From: Nitriliruptoraceae bacterium
GTDB taxonomy: Bacteria > Actinomycetota > Nitriliruptoria > Nitriliruptorales > Nitriliruptoraceae
Assembly: GCA_007120485.1 (NCBI GenBank)
Contig: SKNP01000473.1
Span: 1-6,484, forward strand
Direction: 5' to 3'
Length of the DNA stretch: 6,484 nt
Of this stretch, positions 1 through 5,233 are shown piece after piece (position 1 is the first letter of the stretch; each line of letters starts with the position of its first letter). Both the position numbers and the translations under genes were made by a program. Below the pieces are notes generated by a model. That model worked only from the letters and a program-made list of their open reading frames with translations. It was not told the DNA's origin and searched no databases.

Positions 1-196
1 CGTCGGTCGATCCGCCGGCGGCATCCCCAGCGTCGTCGGTCGATCCGCCCGCTCCCGCCGAGCTGGCGGCATCCTCCGATGATCCATCCGGTCGCTCGGT
101 GCCGGTTTCCGTCGGCTCCTGTGGCGCGTCGGGATCACCGCAGGCCGCGAGGAGCAGCCCGAGGGTGAGCAGGGTCGCGGTCAGCACGGTCCGCAT
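1..196 (-). CDS. Putative lipoprotein, N-terminal part (runs off left edge)
   Basis: Only the first 65 codons lie in the window; the gene continues past base 1. Translation from the ATG at 196 gives a classic lipoprotein signal: R2, a hydrophobic stretch rich in Leu from about residue 4 to 18, then a lipobox L16-A17-A18-C19 with C19 as the lipidated residue and G20 behind it. The visible mature part (residues 20-65) is a disordered, low-complexity linker rich in Gly, Ser, Thr, Asp, Ala and Glu, typical of the tether between the lipid anchor and a folded domain in actinobacterial lipoproteins. An AGGAGG ribosome binding site 9 bases upstream fixes the start. It lies 110 bp downstream of the PLP enzyme gene on the same strand, so co-transcription is possible. 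The folded domain is outside the window, so the function (for example solute-binding protein or enzyme) cannot be assigned. Confidence 0.85.
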   Translation of the reverse strand, partial: MRTVLTATLLTLGLLLAACGDPDAPQEPTETGTERPDGSSEDAASSAGAGGSTDDAGDAAGGSTD

Positions 197-205
197 CGTC
201 GTCGG

Positions 206-211
206 CCTCCT
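206..211 (-). promoter_or_regulatory. Ribosome binding site of the lipoprotein gene
   Basis: The plus strand reads cctcct, so the minus strand reads AGGAGG, a full Shine-Dalgarno core, 9 bases before the ATG at 196. It is the main support for a real start here. Confidence 0.85.
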
Positions 212-220
212 GGTGAGCGC

Positions 221-298
221 GTGTGCGTGCGGTCGCTCTCACCGGTGGTTGTCACGACGCCATCGACAGGTTCACGGCGTCCGGTGACCGCACGTCAC
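221..298. repeat. Long interrupted inverted repeat between PLP lyase and lipoprotein genes
   Basis: Nested complementary arms can be read directly: gtg 221-223 with cac 296-298; cgtgcgg 226-232 with ccgcacg 288-294; tcaccgg 239-245 with ccggtga 281-287; and acgcc 257-261 with ggcgt 276-280. Together they could fold as an extended, interrupted hairpin in the gap between the lyase stop codon and the lipoprotein start on the minus strand. There is no T-run after it on the minus strand, so it is not a standard Rho-independent terminator. It may be a Rho-linked end structure, a 5' leader structure of the lipoprotein mRNA, or a chance product of GC-rich sequence. Confidence 0.45.
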
Positions 299-306
299 GG
301 TCGGGC

Positions 307-1404
307 TCAGCCGGCGTCGGTCGCGCCCTCGGTGATGATCGCCAGGACGCGGCTGTCACCGTCCAGCCCGAGCGCCTCGCGGTGGTCGCCCGCGTGGTGG
401 AGCACGGCAACGCCGGCGGCCCCGGACGCCGTGGTGGCGATCCCGTGCTCGTCGAGCAGGGCGACGGTGGCGTCGGCTTCCGCATCGTCGATCGTGACGA
501 GGTGGTCGGCCGAACGGGCGAGTTCACCGAGCGCGAGGTGCGACGGCTCCTTGCAGTCCAGCCGCCCCATCGAGGAGACCGGTCCGGTGGTGGTGACCGG
601 TCGAGCGGCCCGGATGCTCTCCAGGAGCGCCGGTGCCGCCGCGGGCTCGACCACCACGATGGTCACCTCCTCGCCCCACCGTTCGCGCGCGAACGCGCTG
701 ACCGCCGCGGCGAGCCCGCCGACGCCGGCCTGCAGCAGCACGTGCGTCGGGGCGCGGTCCAGGGCGTCGTCGATCTCCGCCGCCAACGCCAGGTAGCCCT
801 CCATCACCCCTGTCGGTAGGTCCACGTAGCCCGGCCACGAGGAGTCGGACAGCAGCACCCAGCCGCGCTGCTCGGCGGCCACCGCGACCGCCGCCATGCT
901 CTGCTCGTAGCCGTCGCCCGCACGGACCACCTCGGCGCCCCGGTGCCGTAGCCGGTCAGCGAAGTCCTCCGCAACGGCGTCGCTGAGGTAGACCACCGCC
1001 CGTGCGCCGAACACCGCGGCACCGGCCGCCACCGACAGCCCGTGGTTGCCCGCGCTCGCGCAGGCGAACACCTCGCCCTCGAGCGCGGTCGCCAGTTCCT
1101 CCTCGCTCGCCGGTCGACCGGGCCGGTCCGCGCGGTCGGTCGCCATCCGGGCGATCACGTGGGCTGCGCCCAGCGCCTTGAAGCTGCCAAGGCCCATCCG
1201 GTGGCGCTCGTCCTTGAGGTCCAGCCGCGCCACACCGAACGCCGCCGCCAGCGACCGCGCGGACGTCAGCGGCGTCGGTGCGTCGACCGGGCAGCGTGCC
1301 AGCAGCGCTTGCACGCCCGATGGGTCGTGTCTGACCTCGCCGTGGGCCATGCCACGGTCGGCCGGTATCCCCCGGCCGCGGAGGGGGTTGGCGAACCGTT
1401 CCAT
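307..1404 (-). CDS. PLP-dependent ammonia-lyase, diaminopropionate ammonia-lyase-like
   Basis: A 365-residue fold-type II PLP enzyme, related to threonine/serine dehydratases and closest in motif pattern to diaminopropionate ammonia-lyase, which converts 2,3-diaminopropionate to pyruvate and two ammonia. A cytoplasmic enzyme is expected, as no signal is seen. Visible landmarks: FGVARLDLKDE (about 56-66); GSFKALG with the likely Schiff-base lysine K76; SAGNHG (117-122), the phosphate/substrate loop; SDSSWPGY (186-193) containing D187; the glycine-rich loop LLQAGVGG (223-230); RLDCKEP (281-287); and a C-terminal IITEG (356-360) followed by TDAG. These line up in order with E. coli YgeX as I recall it, which is about 30 residues longer. 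E. coli has Asp (D120) where this protein has A118, so the exact substrate is uncertain; an L-amino-acid dehydratase is an alternative. The start at 1404 is preferred because a GGAG lies 5 bases upstream and the protein there begins in a family-like NPLRG region. In-frame ATGs at 1494 and 1557 would add Pro/Arg/Ser-rich, non-family sequence. It is transcribed away from the oxidoreductase operon. Confidence 0.85.
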   Translation of the reverse strand: MERFANPLRGRGIPADRGMAHGEVRHDPSGVQALLARCPVDAPTPLTSARSLAAAFGVARLDLKDERHRMGLGSFKALGAAHVIARMATDRADRPGRPASEEELATALEGEVFACASAGNHGLSVAAGAAVFGARAVVYLSDAVAEDFADRLRHRGAEVVRAGDGYEQSMAAVAVAAEQRGWVLLSDSSWPGYVDLPTGVMEGYLALAAEIDDALDRAPTHVLLQAGVGGLAAAVSAFARERWGEEVTIVVVEPAAAPALLESIRAARPVTTTGPVSSMGRLDCKEPSHLALGELARSADHLVTIDDAEADATVALLDEHGIATTASGAAGVAVLHHAGDHREALGLDGDSRVLAIITEGATDAG

Positions 1405-1409
1405 CGGTG

Positions 1410-1413
1410 CTCC
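1410..1413 (-). promoter_or_regulatory. Ribosome binding site deciding the PLP lyase start
   Basis: The plus strand reads ctcc, so the minus strand reads GGAG, 5 bases before the ATG at 1404. It favours this start over the upstream in-frame ATGs at 1494 and 1557. Confidence 0.6.
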
Positions 1414-1478
1414 GGTCGTCGGGGAGGCGACCGTAGGCCGCGGTGGTCCTGCCGCGCTGCGGCGTGACGGCGGGGGCA

Positions 1479-1492
1479 GGGACCTTGGTCCC
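1479..1492. repeat. 14-bp palindrome, possible operator
   Basis: The sequence is gggacc-tt-ggtccc: six-base arms, complementary without mismatch, around a TT centre. It lies in the divergent control region about 75-88 bases before the lyase start and about 100 bases before the operon start. The size and position suit a dimeric repressor site, but nothing identifies the regulator. Some short palindromes are expected by chance in GC-rich DNA. Confidence 0.35.
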
Positions 1493-1570
1493 ATCCGTGG
1501 GTGACGAGGGGCCCGAGCGAGTGCCTCGGTGCCGACCGATACTCCGCCACAGATCACTTACTGCGCGACT

Positions 1571-1585
1571 GAACGTTCCGATCGG
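1571..1585. repeat. Two abutting 8-bp palindromes over the operon leader
   Basis: gaacgttc (1571-1578) and ccgatcgg (1578-1585) are each self-complementary and share one base. The second overlaps the GGGAG ribosome binding site of the first operon gene. They could be operator half-sites or an RBS-masking element. Sequences of the cgatcg kind are common in this genome type, so support is weak. Confidence 0.25.
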
Positions 1586-1588
1586 GAG
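1584..1588 (+). promoter_or_regulatory. Ribosome binding site of the small Tat-signal gene
   Basis: GGGAG lies 6 bases before the ATG at 1595. This selects the start that puts the twin-arginine motif at residues 7-13, as in real Tat signals. The earlier in-frame ATG at 1529 would add 22 residues with no signal character. Confidence 0.7.
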
Positions 1589-1594
1589 ATCGCG

Positions 1595-1813
1595 ATGGCG
1601 ACCATCGATCCGACCCGCCGCCGCTTCCTGAAGGGGGTGGCCGCAGCACCGCTGCTCGCGGGGATCGGGGTCGCGACCACGCGGCTCGGTGCCTTCGCCG
1701 CAACGATCCGCCCCGGTGGGCGCGGCGTCTCCTCCGAACGTTGCGGCGCCTGCGGGTCGTGGGGGCACCTGATGCTGGATCGCCACTGCCCGGCGACCCC
1801 GGAGGTGCGGTGA
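1595..1813 (+). CDS. Small Tat-exported protein with zinc-knuckle-like Cys/His motif
   Basis: A 72-residue protein beginning with a near-perfect twin-arginine signal: T7-R8-R9-R10-F11-L12-K13, a hydrophobic core at about 15-35, and a likely signal peptidase site after A33-F34-A35. The mature part would be only about 37 residues and carries C50-x2-C53-x4-H58-x6-C65, within RCGACGSWGH and RHCP. This resembles a CCHC zinc knuckle (C-x2-C-x4-H-x4-C) with two extra residues in the last spacing; H64 is a further possible ligand. It is the first gene of the molybdoenzyme operon and its stop codon abuts the catalytic subunit start. I do not recognise a named family. Possible roles are a small accessory subunit, a metal-binding or maturation factor acting outside the membrane, or a remnant of a larger Tat protein. 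Tat use implies folding, perhaps metal loading, before export. Confidence is high that the gene is real and low on function. Confidence 0.8.
   Translation: MATIDPTRRRFLKGVAAAPLLAGIGVATTRLGAFAATIRPGGRGVSSERCGACGSWGHLMLDRHCPATPEVR
1801..1805 (+). promoter_or_regulatory. Ribosome binding site of the catalytic subunit gene
   Basis: GGAGG inside the last codons of the small Tat gene. It lies 10 bases before the ATG at 1816 and 4 bases before an in-frame GTG at 1810 that overlaps the upstream stop as GTGA. ATG 1816 is taken as the start. The two options differ by only two residues, both before the Tat motif. Confidence 0.65.
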
Positions 1814-1815
1814 CG

Positions 1816-4464
1816 ATGACGACGCCCGGACCGTCCCAGGCCACCGACCCCGCCGGCACGGATCCCGCGGGACCGGCCGCCGACGGCACCGACACGGCGG
1901 ACCAGGCGCCCGACCCGTCGCGCCGCCGCCTGCTCCAGGTCCTCGGTGCCGGTGCCGGCGTCGCCGCTGCCGGTGGGGCCGGCGTGGTCGCCAGCACCTC
2001 GCCGGCCGAGTCCAGCAGCACGGGTGAAGAAGCGCTCGGCGTCGACCGCGTGGTCCGCACCACCTGTTCACCCAACTGCACCGGCTCGTGCGGCCAGCTC
2101 GCGTTCGTCCGGGACGACCGGGTGGTGAAGATCCAGCAGGCGGCGGACTTCCCCGACGAGGTCTACAACCCCCGTGGCTGCATGAAGGGGCTGTCGTTCC
2201 ACCACAACATCCACGGCGACGACCGGATCCAGACGCCACTGATCCGCACCGGCGAGCGGGGCTCCGGGGAGTTCCGCGAGGCCACGTGGGACGAGGTCCT
2301 CGACCGGATCGCCGAGGAGTTCGCGCGGATCGGTGACGAGTACGGCTACGAGTCGATCCACGTCTTCGGGCAGGTTCCGGGCTCGGGGTACGTGCACAAG
2401 GGCGCGAACTACCGCGCCTGCGCAACGCTCGGCATGAGCCACGGCACCAGCTTCGACTTCAACGGCGACCTGCCGATGGGTATGCCCATCACCTTCGGGG
2501 TGCAGAACGCCGAGCACGAGACCAAGGACTGGGCCAACAGCCGGTTCCTGTTGATCGTCGGGGCCAACCCGCTGGACACCCGCATCCCGGACGCCCACTT
2601 CCTGTTCGACGCCGCCGACCGCGGTGCGCGACTGGTGGTGGTCGACCCGGTGTTCTCCGCCACGGCGGCCAAGGCCGACAGCTGGCTGCAGATCGCCCCC
2701 GGTACCGACGCCGCGTTCGCGCTCGGGATGGTCCACGCGATCCTGGAGGAGGACCTCGCCGACCTCGACTTCGTCCGCACCTACACCGACGGGGCGTTGT
2801 TGGTCCGTCTCGATACGGGCAAGCGGCTCCGCGCGGAGGAACTGGCCAGCGTCGAGGACCGTGGCCAGACGGGCCGGCGTGCCGAGTTCGACGAGGTCTA
2901 CGTCGTCTGGGATCACGGCACCGACCGACCCACCGCGCTCGGGACGGAGAAGCTGGGGATGCCCGAGGGCGTCGATGCTGCGCTCGACGGGACCTTCGAG
3001 GTCGACCTGGTCGACGGCGGTCGCGTGGAGGTCGTGCCTGCCTGGTCGCTGGTGGCCGCCGAGGTGGAGCGCTGGAGCCCCGAGCGGTCCGAGGAGGTCA
3101 CCGGGGTCCCCGCGGACCTGATCCGGCGAGCCGCACGTGCCTATGCGACGGAGTCACCGGCCGCGATCCTGATGGGTGGTGGCTCCAACCACTGGTTCCA
3201 CGGCGACCACATCGGCCGTGCCTACGCGCTGTTGGCGACCGTCACCGGCAACATCGGGCGCTCCGGTGGCGGCTTCAGCGTCTACGTCGGGCAGTACAAG
3301 GTCCGGCTCGACACCTCCCCGTGGTGGACGCTGGAGGATCGCAGCGCACCGATCGTGCCGTCGATCTACTTCCTCCGGGGTCGCACGGAGACGATGCACC
3401 CGGACATCCCCTACCCGGAGCACGGGTTCAAGGCGCTGTTCTGCACCTTCGCCAACATGTTCGTGCAGTCCCCCGACCTCAACCGGCTCTACGAGACGCT
3501 CGAGGGCCTCGAGATGATCGTCGTCGCCGACCCGATCCTGACCGAGACCGCCAAGTACGCCGACATCGTCCTGCCGGCGACGACCTGGTACGAGAAGACC
3601 GACCTCACCGCGACCCCGATCCACCCGTTCGTCCAGATCCAGCAGCCGGCGATCCCCCCGGTGGGTGAGTCCCGCGACGAGCTGTGGATGTGGCAGGAGA
3701 TCCTCCGACGCATCGACCCGGACCTGGCCGAGGAGCACGTCCTGCCGCACTCGGCCGAGGACGCCGTCGAGATGATGCTCGCCGCCGGCGACACCGCCGA
3801 CGGGCCGACGCGGGGGATGACCCTCGAGGGGCTGCGCGAGGGGCCGATGCGGCTCAACGTGCCCGATCCGGAGGTGCCGTTCCAGCGCCAGGTCGAGGAG
3901 CTGGTCCCGTTCCCGCCACGGAGCCTGCCGGCACCGATCGAGGCCACCCAGCGGTTCGTGCCGACGGGCCGGATCGAGTTCTACAAGGAAGAGGAGCGGT
4001 TCCTCGAGCGTGGTGAGACCGTCCCCACCCACCTGACGCCGCACGACGACGGGGTCCACGACCCGCAAGCCTTCCCGCTGACCCTGCTGTCGCCCCACTC
4101 GAAGTGGCGGATCCACTCGACCTACTCGAACAACCCGTGGCTCCAGGAGATCCACGGCAACCGACCGGGCGTGATGATCCACCCCGAAGATGCGCGTGCT
4201 CGCGGTATCCGCGATGGCGACGAGATCGACGTGTTCAACGGCCGGGGCCAGCTCGGTGCGTGGGCCAAGGTCACCGAGGCGGCCAGACCGGGCTCCGCGA
4301 CCCTGCACGAGGGCTGGTGGCCGCGGTTCTTCCGCTCGGGAAAGGGCGTGAACGAGCTGACCACCTCCGAGGTCAACCCGATCCACGAGATCCACTACGT
4401 CGCCAACATGTGGTCGCCGTCGACGCCGTGGAAGGACTGCCGCTGCGAGGTGCGCCGTGCGTGA
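1816..4464 (+). CDS. Mo/W-bisPGD oxidoreductase catalytic subunit, NarG-like (type II DMSO reductase family), Tat-exported
   Basis: 882 residues. The N-terminus has a polar, Asp-rich stretch, then a Tat motif S35-R36-R37-R38-L39-L40 and an Ala/Gly-rich core to about residue 60, so the folded enzyme should act outside the cytoplasmic membrane. Next is the proximal [4Fe-4S] motif C84-x3-C88-x3-C92-x29-C122. The molybdopterin domains follow: GDLP with D218 in the place of the NarG Mo-ligand Asp, TRIPDAHF (255-262), GGGSNHW (454-460), SGGGFSVYVGQ before residue 500, LPATTWYEK from 586, and a C-terminal dinucleotide-binding domain with LLSPHSKWRIHSTYS (757-771). These blocks match E. coli NarG closely, but the protein lacks some 360 residues of NarG, and NarG has His at the C84 position. 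The substrate is unknown: nitrate, (per)chlorate, selenate, sulfoxide or amine oxide reduction, or oxidation of an organic compound, are all open. It is coupled to both neighbours, sitting 2 bp after the small Tat gene and overlapping the Fe-S subunit gene by 8 bp. Confidence 0.93.
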   Translation: MTTPGPSQATDPAGTDPAGPAADGTDTADQAPDPSRRRLLQVLGAGAGVAAAGGAGVVASTSPAESSSTGEEALGVDRVVRTTCSPNCTGSCGQLAFVRDDRVVKIQQAADFPDEVYNPRGCMKGLSFHHNIHGDDRIQTPLIRTGERGSGEFREATWDEVLDRIAEEFARIGDEYGYESIHVFGQVPGSGYVHKGANYRACATLGMSHGTSFDFNGDLPMGMPITFGVQNAEHETKDWANSRFLLIVGANPLDTRIPDAHFLFDAADRGARLVVVDPVFSATAAKADSWLQIAPGTDAAFALGMVHAILEEDLADLDFVRTYTDGALLVRLDTGKRLRAEELASVEDRGQTGRRAEFDEVYVVWDHGTDRPTALGTEKLGMPEGVDAALDGTFEVDLVDGGRVEVVPAWSLVAAEVERWSPERSEEVTGVPADLIRRAARAYATESPAAILMGGGSNHWFHGDHIGRAYALLATVTGNIGRSGGGFSVYVGQYKVRLDTSPWWTLEDRSAPIVPSIYFLRGRTETMHPDIPYPEHGFKALFCTFANMFVQSPDLNRLYETLEGLEMIVVADPILTETAKYADIVLPATTWYEKTDLTATPIHPFVQIQQPAIPPVGESRDELWMWQEILRRIDPDLAEEHVLPHSAEDAVEMMLAAGDTADGPTRGMTLEGLREGPMRLNVPDPEVPFQRQVEELVPFPPRSLPAPIEATQRFVPTGRIEFYKEEERFLERGETVPTHLTPHDDGVHDPQAFPLTLLSPHSKWRIHSTYSNNPWLQEIHGNRPGVMIHPEDARARGIRDGDEIDVFNGRGQLGAWAKVTEAARPGSATLHEGWWPRFFRSGKGVNELTTSEVNPIHEIHYVANMWSPSTPWKDCRCEVRRA
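4447..4450 (+). promoter_or_regulatory. Ribosome binding site deciding the Fe-S subunit start
   Basis: GAGG lies 6 bases before the GTG at 4457, inside the end of the catalytic subunit gene. The alternative ATG at 4616, which would give a DmsB-sized N-terminus, has only weak purine-rich sequence ahead of it. Confidence 0.6.
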
Positions 4465-5233
4465 CAACGACGTCCTTGGGACCCTGCTCGCCGGCGACGA
4501 CCCCAACGAGGGGCGTGCCGCGACCGTCGAACGGACCTCGGCGATCGAGGCGCTGCCGCCGGCGTCACGCGAGTGGGGAGAGATCGACGCACGGTCGGAG
4601 TCCCCGCGTTGGGGCATGCTCGTCGACACCGAACGGTGCATCGGCTGCTGGTCCTGCGCGGTGATCTGCCGGTCGGAGAACGATGTCGCGCTCGGCATGT
4701 GGTGGAACCGAATCCTGACCGGCGGAGATGACCTCGATACCCCCTCGGTCGACGAGCACGGTCAGATGTCGATGGACTGGCTGCCGCTGGCGTGCCAGCA
4801 CTGCGACGACGCACCGTGCGAGAAGGTGTGCCCGACCGCCGCCACCTACACCAACGACGAGGGCGTGGTCCTGGTCGATGCCGACAAGTGCATCGGGTGC
4901 CGGTACTGCATGGCGGCGTGCCCCTACGGCGTCCGCGTCTTCAACTGGGGCGAGCCCGAGAAAGCCACCGGGGTCGAGGAAGGGATGGTGCATGCCCGGC
5001 CGGTCGGCAGCGTCGAGAAGTGCTCGCTGTGCGTGCACCGGCTCGCCGAGAACCAGGAGCCGTCGTGCGTCGTCTCGTGCCCGGCGCAGGCCCGCATCTT
5101 CGGTGACCTCAACGCGCCCGACAGCCACATCAACCAGCTGATCCAGGACCGCGGTGGCGACCAGCTCCTGGGGGAGAAGGGCACCGAACCGAAGGTCCGC
5201 TACCTGCCACCTCGACGTCGGAGGTCGTTGTGA
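4457..5233 (+). CDS. Four-[4Fe-4S] electron-transfer subunit, DmsB/NrfC/PhsB type
   Basis: 258 residues from a GTG start overlapping the catalytic subunit gene by 8 bp. It contains 16 cysteines in four ferredoxin-like groups: C61, C64, C67, C71 (CIGCWSC); C113, C116, C121, C125 (CQHCDDAPCEKVC); C145, C148, C151, C155 (CIGCRYC, then CPYG); and C189, C192, C204, C208. All four groups are complete, so four [4Fe-4S] clusters are expected; NarH-type subunits instead have one [3Fe-4S] cluster with Trp replacing a Cys. The C-terminal KVRYLPP is typical of the family. There is no signal peptide; family members ride out through Tat with the folded catalytic subunit. It should pass electrons between the NrfD-type anchor and the catalytic subunit. 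An N-terminal extension of about 53 residues before MLVDTERC is longer than in E. coli DmsB and is acidic and polar. Confidence 0.94.
   Translation: MRDNDVLGTLLAGDDPNEGRAATVERTSAIEALPPASREWGEIDARSESPRWGMLVDTERCIGCWSCAVICRSENDVALGMWWNRILTGGDDLDTPSVDEHGQMSMDWLPLACQHCDDAPCEKVCPTAATYTNDEGVVLVDADKCIGCRYCMAACPYGVRVFNWGEPEKATGVEEGMVHARPVGSVEKCSLCVHRLAENQEPSCVVSCPAQARIFGDLNAPDSHINQLIQDRGGDQLLGEKGTEPKVRYLPPRRRRSL
5220..5224 (+). promoter_or_regulatory. Ribosome binding site of the membrane anchor gene
   Basis: GGAGG lies 5 bases before the GTG at 5230, within the last codons of the Fe-S subunit gene. Together with the GTGA stop/start overlap it supports coupled translation from this GTG. Confidence 0.8.

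Larger units (their letters stand above)
1405..1594. promoter_or_regulatory. Divergent intergenic control region
   Basis: These 190 bp separate the start of the minus-strand PLP lyase from the start of the plus-strand operon, so they must carry both promoters unless transcription starts inside a gene. A locally AT-richer pocket at about 1536-1580 stands out from the surrounding DNA and contains gatact at 1538-1543, a loose match to a -10 box. I could not find a convincing -35 partner, so no exact promoter is called. The region also holds a perfect 14-bp palindrome (1479-1492) and two abutting 8-bp palindromes (1571-1585). Confidence 0.5.

Noticed and set aside
221..819. Two overlapping plus-strand frames of about 190-200 codons
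   Set aside because: They lie antisense to the PLP lyase, whose frame carries the glycine loop, the RLDCKEP block and the family C-terminus. Their translations are Ser/Arg/Ala- or Arg/Gly-rich without motifs.
1405..1557. N-terminal extension of the PLP lyase to ATG 1557 or 1494
   Set aside because: The added residues are Pro/Arg/Ser-rich without resemblance to the family, while ATG 1404 has a GGAG at good spacing.
956..2425. A 489-codon open frame on the minus strand spanning three plus- and minus-strand genes
   Set aside because: The translation is Arg/Pro/Gly low-complexity and crosses the divergent promoter region. It conflicts with the lyase, the small Tat gene and the catalytic subunit, all of which have motifs and ribosome binding sites.
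2068..2916. A 282-codon minus-strand frame inside the catalytic subunit gene
   Set aside because: No recognisable domain, no ribosome binding site noticed, and wholly antisense to conserved molybdopterin-domain codons.
1816..4464. Calling the catalytic subunit a respiratory nitrate reductase (narG)
   Set aside because: It is far shorter than NarG, has Cys instead of the FS0 His, and lacks narH, narJ and narI partners. The shared blocks define the subfamily but not the substrate.
3154..4698. A 514-codon open frame on the minus strand, antisense to the catalytic subunit gene
   Set aside because: It is a shadow frame caused by high-GC third positions. The translation is rich in Arg, Val, Gly and His with no domain, and the plus-strand frame has unmistakable molybdoenzyme and Fe-S motifs.
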